NCBI GenBank assembly: GCA_965651905.1
Contig: CBFGUG010000015.1
Location: 53,703-117,702, forward strand
From: SZUA-265 sp965651905
GTDB lineage: Bacteria > Myxococcota_A > Polyangia > Polyangiales > Polyangiaceae
DNA: 64,000 nucleotides
Reading direction: 5' to 3'
The position numbers and the translations under genes were made by a program. Below are positions 16,956 to 25,533 of this stretch, one piece after another. The notes under the pieces were generated by a model, which was given only the letters and a program-made list of their open reading frames with translations, had not been told where the DNA came from and searched no databases. Numbering within the stretch: the stretch's first letter is position 1; each line of letters begins with the position of its first letter.

Positions 16956-18482
16956 TCAGTGACGTTTTGCGAACGGGTCGAAGTCGTCTTCGGCGTTGGA
17001 ACCGTCGTCGTCTGCGGCCGGAGTCGGCCCGGCGGGTTTGGCGGGGTCGGGGAACGCCGCAGCGGGTACGGCCGGACGCGCTCCGCGGGGCGCGGGGCGC
17101 CCACGCCGCTGAGTTGCGGGACGTTTGCTCGAGCTGCGTCGTTCAGCACCTGCCTCACTACCCGCATCTACGTCGTCCGCCGTGGGTAGCTCGCTCACTT
17201 CGAGGGCGGACCGCGCCGCCTCCGAAAGTGTCTCACCCCGATCGGCGGACGCGCCATCGTCTGCCGCCGCGGGAGCCGTCATCGTCGGCTCTTTTTCGGC
17301 TCTTGCCTCGGCGTTCTGCGCTGCGTTTTCAGCGACTGGCTGTTCGTCGTCCCCTCCGAACGCGAGCAAGAAGAACCCCAACAACAAAACCACTGCACCC
17401 CCGACGACTGCGGCTTGGCGCTGCTTTGGCGTGAGGCTTTGCAGTGGCCCCGTGCGCCAGCTCTCGGTGGTTGCCACGTCCGCAGCAAGTTCTCCAGCAA
17501 GGGGGTCGAACCCCAAATCCGCACCTGTTTGAGACACGGGGGCTGGCGGCGCCGAGTGCATTTCGAGCCTGCCGTCACTGAGCGAATACCGCTGGTCATC
17601 GTCACTCAGTTGCAGATCACGATACGCGGTGCGCACGTCGAACTGCATCTCCACCGCGCTCTTGTAGCGGTGCGACTTGTCGCGGTGCAGGGCGCGGTTG
17701 ACGATGGCGCACACGCGCTCGGGAATCGACGGGTCGATGTTCTCCAGCTTCGGCGCCGACTGCGTGACCGCTAGCACCAACGACTCGTTGACCGTACCGC
17801 CCTGATGAACGTACCGCCCTGTGAGCAAGGTGAACATCGACGCACCGAGTGCCCACAGGTCACTTTGCGCGTCGACCTTGTCCCAGTGTGCGCTCGCCTG
17901 TTCGGGCGGCATGAACGCAGGCGTCCCCATCGACACCCCTGCCAGGGTCTGGCCGGGACTTTCGGGAACGTTGATGCGAGCGATCCCGAAGTCCAAAAGA
18001 CGAACGGTATTCTCCAGCGTCAAGAACAAGTTCTCGGGCTTGATGTCGCGGTGAATCACACCCTTGTCGTGGGCGGCGGCCAGCGTATCGAGCACGGCGT
18101 CGGTCAGTGACAGAACCTCGAGCGGCTCGAGTACGCCGCCCTTGCGTTCGCGTCGAATCTCGAGGTTCTCGCCCTCGAGCAAGTCCATGACGAGAAACGC
18201 GCAACCATCATCTGTGGTGTCGTCGTCGTGAACCGTGACCGCACCTTCGTGTTCGATGTGGTTGCCGACATACGCCTCTCGTAGAAAGCGTTCGCGAAAG
18301 TGTTCGTGCGCTGACAGTTCTGGGTGCAGAATCTTGAGCGCAACACGTTTACCATTGCGATGACTCGCCCCGTAAACGGACGCGGTACCCCCAACGCCGA
18401 GCAGCTCGTCGAGAGTCCAACGGTCTTTCAGAGTCGCGCCGATTCGCGCTCGCGCGAACGCCTCAAGCTCTTCCTGAGTCAC
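16956..18482 (-). CDS. Transmembrane Ser/Thr protein kinase
   Basis: The product has 508 residues, a Hanks-type kinase of the PknB group. Catalytic elements are complete: Gly loop GVGGTASVY (29-37), K50, E69, HRDIKPEN with D146 and N151, DFG at 164-166, and GTPAFMPPEQ. One membrane helix (AVVGGAVVLLLGFFLLAFGG) lies near 361-380. The ~125-residue extracytoplasmic tail is low-complexity Ala/Glu/Pro/Arg with no PASTA or sensor fold. GTASV differs from the usual GGFG/GGMA, but the third glycine position is often variable. It is an orphan gene; regulation and targets are unknown. Confidence 0.92.
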   Translation of the reverse strand: MTQEELEAFARARIGATLKDRWTLDELLGVGGTASVYGASHRNGKRVALKILHPELSAHEHFRERFLREAYVGNHIEHEGAVTVHDDDTTDDGCAFLVMDLLEGENLEIRRERKGGVLEPLEVLSLTDAVLDTLAAAHDKGVIHRDIKPENLFLTLENTVRLLDFGIARINVPESPGQTLAGVSMGTPAFMPPEQASAHWDKVDAQSDLWALGASMFTLLTGRYVHQGGTVNESLVLAVTQSAPKLENIDPSIPERVCAIVNRALHRDKSHRYKSAVEMQFDVRTAYRDLQLSDDDQRYSLSDGRLEMHSAPPAPVSQTGADLGFDPLAGELAADVATTESWRTGPLQSLTPKQRQAAVVGGAVVLLLGFFLLAFGGDDEQPVAENAAQNAEARAEKEPTMTAPAAADDGASADRGETLSEAARSALEVSELPTADDVDAGSEAGAERRSSSKRPATQRRGRPAPRGARPAVPAAAFPDPAKPAGPTPAADDDGSNAEDDFDPFAKRH

Positions 18483-18956
18483 GTGTTGTTCCTAAGACCG
18501 ATTATTCGCCAAGAGGTGGATGCGTTCCCGCTGAATTCCGAAGCCCTGATCTCGAAAGTGATCTCGAAAACCTGCGACGCTGAGTCTCTGAGTCCCAAGT
18601 CGCCGAGTCCCCAAGTCGCCGAGTCCCCAAGTCCCCAAGCCGCTGAGTTGCGCGCCGAGTCGCGAGGCCGTTGGACCCAAAACTGTCGAGTTCGTGGGTA
18701 CACTGAACCTCCAAAACCTGATTCGAGAAGACTGCCAAATCCAAGAACGCCGAATCCGAGATCCCTCGAATCCCACAAGTACGGAACTCGCCCGAAATGT
18801 GGTCCGCACTATGACCCAGAAACGGCGGCGTAACAACGTGCGCGACGACCGAACACCGAGAGTTTCATGCCCCAAACAGACCCGGTCCGGCACAGGCCTC
18901 CTCAACAAGGAAGGCTGAATCATCGGCCACTTTCGTGTAAAACGCTCGCCGAGCTA
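18483..18956. other. Repeat-bearing spacer between divergent genes
   Basis: About 470 bases separate the kinase start (-) from the TPR gene (+). It contains the short tandem array at 18590-18636, a nearby direct repeat of GATCTCGAAA (18549 and 18560) and further imperfect echoes of GAGTC/GAATCC up to about 18780. Frames open here give low-complexity peptides and I do not consider them genes. Confidence 0.5.
18590..18636. repeat. Three tandem 15/16-bp units
   Basis: Units are GAGTCCCAAGTCGCC (18590-18604), GAGTCCCCAAGTCGCC (18605-18620) and GAGTCCCCAAGTCCCC (18621-18636); degenerate echoes follow to about 18660. Such short arrays vary in copy number and could serve as a strain marker. Whether a protein binds them is unknown. 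Confidence 0.75.
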
Positions 18957-19964
18957 ATGGCTGGGGTCAGCAAATACCGTGTCACCGCAATCGCGATCCT
19001 GAGCGCATGTCTGCTGCTCCAAACGGGGGCTGCCGCACAAGAACAAGGCGAACGTGCGGCAGCTGAAGTGCTGTTCGAGCAGGGGCGCGAGGCGATGGCC
19101 GCGGGGGACTACGACGAGGCGTGCGCGAAATTCGAAGCGAGTATGGCCCTGGACTCTGCGCCGGGGACGCTGATGAACCTGGGCAATTGCGAGGAGCAGC
19201 GGGGCAACATTGCATCTGCCTGGGAACGATACGTCGCGGCTCAACGGGAGCTTCCTTCGAGCGATCGGCGTCGAGATTTTGCTGCCGAAAAGGTTCAAGA
19301 ACTGGAGCCACGTGTTCCCAAATTGACGATCACGATCGCCAGCTCAGCACCCGAAGGAACCCAGGTGCGCCGCGACGACATCGACCTGACGGGCAGCGTC
19401 GGCGTTGCACTGCCACTCGATCCAGGGACTTACGAAATCACGGCGAGTGCGGAAGGTTACAACGACCACACCTTCGACGTAGAGCTCGGCCTTGGTGAAA
19501 CACTAGAGCTCGAGGTGCACCCCGGCGAAGAGCTCCCACCCGAACCCGATGTCAGCCCGCGGCCCGCAGCGCAAGTTCGTACTGATCCGATGAGTCCCTT
19601 GAACCGACGAACCCTGGCGTACGTCGCGGGCGGCGTCGGAGCTGCAGGTATCATTGGTGCGCTCACCGCGGGAGCGTTCGCCTACGGCGAAAAGCAGACC
19701 ATGGACGACGAGTGCGACGCCGATCGAAATTGTTCCCAAAAGGGCTTGGACGCCCGAGATCGCGGCGCGACGTACGCGCTGGTCAGTAACATCTCTGGCG
19801 CGGTGGGTGTTGTCGCGTTGGGAACAGGCGTATACTTGTTTCTCACCAGTCAGGAGCCCTCGGCATCCCCTCAAAAAGCTAGCACTTTGGAAATAGAGGG
19901 TGTCCAGGTCGAGGCTGGTACGTTTGCTGGCTACCAAGGGCTGAGGTTCTCGGGACAATTCTGA
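18957..19964 (+). CDS. Exported TPR protein with PEGA-like domain and membrane anchor
   Basis: The product has 335 residues. A signal peptide (ATAILSACLLLQTGAAAQE region) is followed by TPR-like helices (EVLFEQGREAMAAGDYDEACAKFEASMALD, LMNLGNCEEQRGNIASAWERYVAAQR), a beta-sandwich of PEGA type (LTITIASSAPEGTQVRRDDIDL...PLDPGTYEITASAEGY), and a C-terminal region with hydrophobic helices. This architecture is frequent in Polyangia. The stop overlaps the ATG of the cysteine-repeat lipoprotein by one base (TGATG), so the two are almost certainly translationally coupled. The ATG at 18957 directly precedes the signal peptide. Confidence 0.85.
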   Translation: MAGVSKYRVTAIAILSACLLLQTGAAAQEQGERAAAEVLFEQGREAMAAGDYDEACAKFEASMALDSAPGTLMNLGNCEEQRGNIASAWERYVAAQRELPSSDRRRDFAAEKVQELEPRVPKLTITIASSAPEGTQVRRDDIDLTGSVGVALPLDPGTYEITASAEGYNDHTFDVELGLGETLELEVHPGEELPPEPDVSPRPAAQVRTDPMSPLNRRTLAYVAGGVGAAGIIGALTAGAFAYGEKQTMDDECDADRNCSQKGLDARDRGATYALVSNISGAVGVVALGTGVYLFLTSQEPSASPQKASTLEIEGVQVEAGTFAGYQGLRFSGQF

Positions 19965-22102
19965 TGGGCGCGTCGCAGTCCAACAAACAGCGCGGAGGTG
20001 TTCCGCAACCGCTGTCTTGCGCATGGCATCTGCTGTGCTGCGTGCTCGTCTTGCTTGTCAGTGCCGGGTGTGAACAACTCATCGGCGCGGACTTCGGGGG
20101 CGAATACTCGGAAACGGGGCAGCAGGTGGGAGACGATACCCAGCCCGCCTCCAACGACGACAGCACCAGCGAGGACGACGGTAGCACCACCGACGATAAT
20201 GGTCCGATCAACGTGCCCAACGATGGCATCTGCCGCTCGTGTGAAGAGCTCGGGGCCGAGTGCGGCGAGATCGCGGACGGCTGCGGGCACACGTTGATTT
20301 GTGGCAGTTGCAACCTGCCGAACGAGTGCGTCTCCAACCGTTGCGTCTGTACCCCCACGACGTGTGAGGAAGCCAACGCGGAGTGTGGAGGCATCAACAA
20401 CAACTGCAACCAGCTCGAGGTCTGCGGCCAGTGCCCAGAAGGTGAAGTCTGCGGCGGCGGCGGCGGCGAGAACCGTTGTGGTACCGATACCTGCGTTCGT
20501 CGAAGTTGCGAGGAATTGGGGATCGAATGTGGTCCCGCCACGAGCTGCGACACATCACTCGACTGCGGCACGTGCGAGGGTCGAACAACCTGCGGCGGCG
20601 GCGGGGAGCCCGGCAAGTGCGGCGGTTGCGTACCGCTTCGCTGTTCGGAGCTCGATCGCACGCAGTGCGGACCCAAGAGCGACGGCTGCGGCAACGAAAT
20701 CGACTGCGGTTGCGGCTCCAACGAGGTGTGCCACGAGGGCGAGTGTTGCGCGCCGCTGCGTGAGTGCCCGTCGGACGGTACTTGCGGGTTCATCTCCGAC
20801 GGCTGCGGTGGAATAATCGATTGCGAAGACGCCTGCGCTGAAGGCGAGTGCACGGACGGCTACTGCTGCGACGCCGAACCAACCTGCCCGGTCGGCGCAT
20901 GTGGAACGATCGAACTGTGCGGATCCAGCATCGATTGCGGCACCTGCGCAAATGGAGGCTGCTGCGTCAACTCGCGTTGTGTGCAACGCGCCTGCCCGAC
21001 CGACGGCCGTTGCGGTAACCAGTTACCCGACGGCTGCATGGGCACAATCGACGGCTGCGGCTGTCCCGATGGGCAATCCTGCGTCAACGGTCGCTGTGAG
21101 TGCACCCCGCAGGACTGCCCCGCGGGCGGGTGCGGATCGTTCGGTGATGGCTGCGGCAACCCCATTCAGTGTGGATGCGAAGAAGACGCCGAAGTTTGCA
21201 CCGCCAACAACGAGTGTTGCGTGCCGTCGTGCCCGAACGACGGGCGTTGTGGAACGCAGCAAGACGGCTGCGGCGGCCTGATTGACGGCTGCGGCTGCGC
21301 GCCTGGTCAAACCTGCAACAACCGTTTTTGCTGCAGCCCTCAGTGCCCGAGCAGCGGAGCCTGTGGCAACGTCAGCGACGGCTGTGGTGGCACGATCATG
21401 TGCCCGTGTGACGACGACGAAGAGTGCGTGCAGGGCGAGTGCGTGTGCGTCCCTGCAGAGTGCCCTGACGATGGCAGCTGCGGCGAAATGGACGACGGCT
21501 GCGGTGGAACCATCGACTGCGATTGCGGTGCAGGCAACGAGTGTACGGCTGGGATGTGCGAGTGCATCCCTGCCCCATGTCCGACTGACGGCACTTGCGG
21601 CGAAATCGATGACGGCTGCGGAAACACGAAGATGTGCGGCTGCGGCATGACCACGTCGTGCGTCGACGGTACTTGCGTGTGCGACCCGGCAAAGTGCCCG
21701 GGAGCCAACGACGTGTGCAACGCCATGGGCGCTTGTTGCACGCCCAAGACCACCTGCGCGGCAGGCGAATGCGGCACGGTGTCAAACGGCTGTGGTGGTA
21801 CACTGACGTGCGCCACGAGCTGCCAGCCTCACGAATTCTGCAACACGTCGAACACCTGTGAGTGCGACCCAACCTACTGCGCGTCGCTACCAGGGGCTCC
21901 GAGTTGTGGCACGGACGGCATTTGCACGACTTGCACTGACGAAACCGACGTGTGCGCAGGCAAGTGCGGCTTCGTGGTCGACGCCTGCAACGTCACACAG
22001 ACATGCTTAGAGTGTCCCAGCGGCCAGATGTGCAACGCCAGCAACACCTGCGTCCCTCAGCCAGACGCTGGTGTCGCGCCCGCACAGGCCCCCGCGCGAT
22101 AG
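19964..22102 (+). CDS. Cysteine-rich repeat lipoprotein
   Basis: The product has 712 residues. The hydrophobic N-terminus ends in the lipobox VSAGC, so it is probably a surface lipoprotein. A Ser/Thr/Asp/Gly linker precedes about 15 tandem units of roughly 40 residues, each with six to eight cysteines and a core like C-P-x-D-G-x-C-G-x-x-x-D-G-C-G-G-x-I-D-C. Examples start at CPSDGTCGFISDGCGG, CPNDGRCGTQQDGCGG and CPDDGSCGEMDDGCGG. Even cysteine numbers suggest disulfide-stapled rods. It is coupled to the upstream TPR/PEGA protein. The function is not known to me; adhesion or envelope display is a guess. Confidence 0.85.
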   Translation: MGASQSNKQRGGVPQPLSCAWHLLCCVLVLLVSAGCEQLIGADFGGEYSETGQQVGDDTQPASNDDSTSEDDGSTTDDNGPINVPNDGICRSCEELGAECGEIADGCGHTLICGSCNLPNECVSNRCVCTPTTCEEANAECGGINNNCNQLEVCGQCPEGEVCGGGGGENRCGTDTCVRRSCEELGIECGPATSCDTSLDCGTCEGRTTCGGGGEPGKCGGCVPLRCSELDRTQCGPKSDGCGNEIDCGCGSNEVCHEGECCAPLRECPSDGTCGFISDGCGGIIDCEDACAEGECTDGYCCDAEPTCPVGACGTIELCGSSIDCGTCANGGCCVNSRCVQRACPTDGRCGNQLPDGCMGTIDGCGCPDGQSCVNGRCECTPQDCPAGGCGSFGDGCGNPIQCGCEEDAEVCTANNECCVPSCPNDGRCGTQQDGCGGLIDGCGCAPGQTCNNRFCCSPQCPSSGACGNVSDGCGGTIMCPCDDDEECVQGECVCVPAECPDDGSCGEMDDGCGGTIDCDCGAGNECTAGMCECIPAPCPTDGTCGEIDDGCGNTKMCGCGMTTSCVDGTCVCDPAKCPGANDVCNAMGACCTPKTTCAAGECGTVSNGCGGTLTCATSCQPHEFCNTSNTCECDPTYCASLPGAPSCGTDGICTTCTDETDVCAGKCGFVVDACNVTQTCLECPSGQMCNASNTCVPQPDAGVAPAQAPAR

Positions 22103-22103
22103 A

Positions 22104-22126
22104 TCCCTGCGCGAAAGAAACAGGGA
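22104..22126. terminator. Hairpin between convergent genes
   Basis: TCCCTG at 22104-22109 pairs with CAGGGA at 22121-22126 across an 11-nt loop, just after the lipoprotein stop. A second perfect palindrome, GAGTCGGCCGACTC at 22136-22149, follows at the convergent kamA stop. Either could end transcription; neither has a T-tract. Confidence 0.4.
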
Positions 22127-22147
22127 AGCCCCAGGGAGTCGGCCGAC

Positions 22148-23254
22148 TCAGCTCGGCGGGTCGACGTAGTCCACTTCGACGCCACTGCCCGTCACGAAAC
22201 GCGTCACGCCCGGCTGCTCGTCGACGACGAAGCTTGGACCCGCGGGCACTTTGCCGTGACCGCCCGGTGTGTCGACGATGAACTTCGGCAGCGCAATACC
22301 GCTCAGCTTGCCCTGCAATCGCCGCATGATCGAACGCCCCACGGACAGCGGCGTACGCAGATGGGAACTGCCACGCACGGGATCCATCTGCAGTAAGTAG
22401 TAGGGGCGCACGCGCTCGCGCACGAGTCCACGAAACAGCGACGTGAGCACCTCCGCGTCATCGTTGACCCCACGGAGTAACACCGTTTGGTTCATCACGG
22501 GAAAGCCCGCGTCTGCGAGCTTCCGACACGCGGCGCGCGAGACGTCGGTGAGTTCTTTGGGGTGGTTGAAGTGAGTCATCACCCAGATTGGATGATGTGG
22601 CCTCAGTGCGTCGAGCAGCTCGTCCGTGATACGTTGCGGGAGCGTGACTGGGACCCGCGTCGCCAGGCGAATCGTCTGTACGCTGCTGACGTCGCGAACC
22701 GCCGCTACGAGACGTGCGAGCCGCGACGTTTTCATGACCAGCGGATCCCCGCCGCTGATGATCACGTCCGTCACCTCGGGGTGAGCACGCAGGTAGTCGA
22801 GCGCGGGCGTCAGCTGCGTCAGCGAGCGGGCGCCACCCCCATTGCCGACCATGCGACTGCGCGTGCAAAAACGGCAGTAAATTGAACAGCGATCCGTCGC
22901 GAGCAACAAGGCGCGATCGGGGTAGCGTTGAATCAGCGACTCTGCGACTTGGTGTGCTTCTTCACCCAGCGGATCACGCAGGTCACCTTGCGCCTCCCGA
23001 CTCTCCTCGACGCGGGGCACGACCTGCCGACGAATCGGGCAACGCGGATCGTCGTCCATCAACGAGCGATAGTAGGGTGTGATGGAGATCGGAAACCCGC
23101 CGGCCTCCGCGCGCTTCGCTCCTTCGAGTTCGGCTGGGTCGAGCTGTAGTGAGTCTGCAAGCTGCGTGGCGCTGGTGAGCGCGTTCTGCATTTGCCAAAC
23201 CCAGTCGTCGAAGCGCTCGCTGGAAGTCTCAGCCAGCGGCAAGCGGGCCGACAT
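22148..23254 (-). CDS. KamA-family radical SAM aminomutase (lysine 2,3-aminomutase / EpmB-like)
   Basis: The product has 368 residues. The radical-SAM cluster motif CSIYCRFC gives C123, C127 and C130 (CxxxCxxC). A VIISGGDPLV segment and the C-terminal PLP-lysine region FIVDTPGGHGKVP match the KamA family. Either lysine 2,3-aminomutase or the EF-P beta-lysine enzyme EpmB would fit. At 368 residues it is nearer EpmB than the ~420-residue clostridial LAM, but no epmA or efp is adjacent. The start ATG overlaps the stop of the parvulin gene (ATGA), so the two are co-translated, an unusual pairing. Confidence 0.85.
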   Translation of the reverse strand: MSARLPLAETSSERFDDWVWQMQNALTSATQLADSLQLDPAELEGAKRAEAGGFPISITPYYRSLMDDDPRCPIRRQVVPRVEESREAQGDLRDPLGEEAHQVAESLIQRYPDRALLLATDRCSIYCRFCTRSRMVGNGGGARSLTQLTPALDYLRAHPEVTDVIISGGDPLVMKTSRLARLVAAVRDVSSVQTIRLATRVPVTLPQRITDELLDALRPHHPIWVMTHFNHPKELTDVSRAACRKLADAGFPVMNQTVLLRGVNDDAEVLTSLFRGLVRERVRPYYLLQMDPVRGSSHLRTPLSVGRSIMRRLQGKLSGIALPKFIVDTPGGHGKVPAGPSFVVDEQPGVTRFVTGSGVEVDYVDPPS

Positions 23255-24468
23255 CAGGGTGTTGCCCCCTCGGTCGCTGGAGGCGATGAGGCGGCTGGGG
23301 AAGGCGCGGCGGGAGCCGTAGGTTTGGGCGCTGGCTGCCCGAACGCAGGGGCACTGCTGGAGGTAGACGGTTTTGGGTCCGCTGGTGCGCTGGCCCGTGG
23401 CGTCACTTCTCGTTCGGAGGCGGCGGGCGCACTTGCGCCGGGCTCGGGAGCGACCTCTGGCTTGGGCGCAGCGACGGTCGTGTCCGGCGTCTCGGCAAGT
23501 TTGGCCAACGCCGCTTCGTTGATGCTCACCGGGATGGTCTTCTGCAGACGCTCGATCAGTTCGGCTTCGGCCTTGCGCAGGCGCTCCTGCAGCAGTCGGG
23601 CGCGAATGTTCGGTTCCGCCTCGGGGAAGGTACGCTGTCGAGCGTCGCTCTTGCCCACGAGGCGCACCACGTAAAACGCCCCTTTGTAGGAGACGGGCTG
23701 TGCATGCACGTCACCCTGTTTGTCTATCTCGAACACGGCTTTGCGAATAGGAGCAGGCACCCGTGGGTTGTTCCCCCGCTGTTTACCTGGAGCCGACACG
23801 AGGCCCAGATCTCCCTCCAACTCGAGCGGCGGACGAGCCGTGTTCTTGCTGGGTGGGGCGGCGCCTGGCGTCGGCGGCAGCGTCGAGTGTTCGCGCGCCA
23901 ACTCGCCCCAGCGCTTGGCGTCCGCCGTCTTGCTCTCGGCGATGATGCTTTCCGCCAGGGCCTTGCGCCCGACACGGATCACCGCCACGCGGCGCCGTTC
24001 GGGATCGGTGAACTCCGACGGGTTGGCGTCGTAGTAGGCGCGCACCTCGCTGGCGGGTAGGTCCTCCATCGCGGGCAGTTCGGCGCGCACGCGACGCATC
24101 AGTTCTTCCTTTTGCAGCAGTCGAATGTGCGCCTTGGTTTCAGGCTGCTGATCGATACCTCGACGTTCGGCTTCGCGCGCGAGCAGCTCGACGTTGATCA
24201 TCTCTTCGAGCAGCATCTGACGCCGCTCGGGAGTCTGGTAGCGAAGCCGCTCGATGCGGTCCATGCGCTCCAGCGCCGTGGCAAAGTCGCCCAGGGTGAT
24301 GGTGCGATCGCCAACTTTGGCGAGTACCCGGCTGGCTTGCTCTTTGGGTAGCTCCCCGCTCGACCCACTGGAGCCACGGGCGCTACCCGACGAGCGCTCC
24401 TCGTCACACCCGAGCGCCAACGCGCACAACAGGCCCGAGGTCAGCAAGAAGCGTTGGTGCATTCTCAT
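23254..24468 (-). CDS. Parvulin-type peptidyl-prolyl isomerase lipoprotein (SurA/PrsA-like)
   Basis: The product has 404 residues. The signal sequence ends in LCALALGC, a lipobox. A SurA-like N-domain (LAKVGDRTITLGDFATALERM...LLEEMINVELLAREAERRGI) is followed by a PpiC/parvulin region (ARRWGELAREHS...GDLGLVS...VRKAVFEI...QPVSYKGAFYVVRLVGK) and a Pro/Ala-rich tail. It should act in the periplasm as an outer-membrane-protein or lipoprotein folding chaperone. The parvulin loop after the first helix is long and Pro-rich. ATG 24468 is chosen; ATG 24462 is equally possible. The start is 224 bases from divergent pyrH. Confidence 0.88.
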   Translation of the reverse strand: MRMHQRFLLTSGLLCALALGCDEERSSGSARGSSGSSGELPKEQASRVLAKVGDRTITLGDFATALERMDRIERLRYQTPERRQMLLEEMINVELLAREAERRGIDQQPETKAHIRLLQKEELMRRVRAELPAMEDLPASEVRAYYDANPSEFTDPERRRVAVIRVGRKALAESIIAESKTADAKRWGELAREHSTLPPTPGAAPPSKNTARPPLELEGDLGLVSAPGKQRGNNPRVPAPIRKAVFEIDKQGDVHAQPVSYKGAFYVVRLVGKSDARQRTFPEAEPNIRARLLQERLRKAEAELIERLQKTIPVSINEAALAKLAETPDTTVAAPKPEVAPEPGASAPAASEREVTPRASAPADPKPSTSSSAPAFGQPAPKPTAPAAPSPAASSPPATEGATP

Positions 24469-24691
24469 GACAGCGCGCGAGTGTAGAGGAACCAACGCGG
24501 TCCGCGCTCTTTTACGCCACAGCGGGCGTGGAAAAACGTCGAGCCGAACCGCCCGGATGGCCACGCGCCGCCGCGCGACTTCGGCCGCAAGCGCTCGGAA
24601 CCCTCCGCCGAACGGCGTTCCGTCCGCCCACGTCGCAATCGCTCGCACGCCCCCGATTGCGCTCCACGCCGCGGAGGAGTAGACGGGCGTC

Positions 24692-25423
24692 GTGACCAAT
24701 CCTCAGTCTTCCTTGGCCTATTCGCGTGTGGTGGTGAAGCTCAGCGGGGAGGCCTTGAGTGGCTCGACCGGCGGATCGGGAATCGACACCGCGACCCTGA
24801 AAGGCACTGCCGAGGAGCTCAAGAGCGTACGCGCGACTGGCGTACAGATCGCGATCGTGGTCGGTGGTGGCAACATCTTCCGCGGGCTAGCAGGCGCCAG
24901 CAAAGGCATGGATCGCGCGCAGAGCGACTACATGGGCATGCTGGCGACCGTCATCAACGCGCTCGCCCTGCAAGACGCGCTGGAGCGAGTGGGCGTTCCC
25001 ACTCGTGTGATGACCGCGCTCGAGATCAAGCAAGTTGCCGAGCCGTACATCAAACGGCGCGCCGATCACCACCTGAACAACGGCATGGTGGTGATCTGCG
25101 CAGCGGGCACGGGTAATCCCTACTTCTCCACCGACACCGCGGCGGCGCTGCGCGCGATGGAGCTCCGCTGCGGCGCGCTGCTCAAGGCTACCAAAGTCGA
25201 CGGCATCTACGACAAGGACCCGACCAAACACGACGACGCCAAGATGTACGATCGCATGAGTTACGATCGCTTCCTGGGCGAGCACCTCAAAGTGATGGAT
25301 TCGACGGCCGTGACGCTTTGTCGCGAAAATGGCCTGCCTATCCGCGTGTTCCGCATGATCCCGGGCAACATCAAGCGTGTGTGCTTCGGCGAACAGGTGG
25401 GCACCACGATCCGCGACACTTGA
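24692..25423 (+). CDS. pyrH: Uridylate kinase (UMP kinase)
   Basis: The product has 243 residues. It phosphorylates UMP to UDP and belongs to the amino-acid kinase fold, a hexameric bacterial enzyme. Markers: VVVKLSGEALSG at the start, VVGGGNIFRG, DYMGMLATVINALALQDALE, GTGNPYFSTDTAAALRA and KVDGIYDKDP. All are intact. It starts at a GTG. The usual neighbours rpsB, tsf and frr are absent, so pyrH stands alone, ending at a clear hairpin. Confidence 0.97.
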   Translation: MTNPQSSLAYSRVVVKLSGEALSGSTGGSGIDTATLKGTAEELKSVRATGVQIAIVVGGGNIFRGLAGASKGMDRAQSDYMGMLATVINALALQDALERVGVPTRVMTALEIKQVAEPYIKRRADHHLNNGMVVICAAGTGNPYFSTDTAAALRAMELRCGALLKATKVDGIYDKDPTKHDDAKMYDRMSYDRFLGEHLKVMDSTAVTLCRENGLPIRVFRMIPGNIKRVCFGEQVGTTIRDT

Positions 25424-25464
25424 TCCGCACGCGCCCAACCTTACACCTGTGACAGAAACATCCG

Positions 25465-25485
25465 ACGCGGCCCGTTGCCGCGTTT
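25465..25485 (+). terminator. Rho-independent terminator after pyrH
   Basis: ACGCGGC at 25465-25471 and GCCGCGT at 25477-25483 form a perfect 7-bp stem with a 5-nt loop, followed by TTGATT. This is one of the more convincing intrinsic terminators in the window. Confidence 0.6.
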
Positions 25486-25533
25486 GATTCGGTCCCGCTG
25501 GCCCCGCACAGTCCGGGCGGCTAGGTTGGCGCC

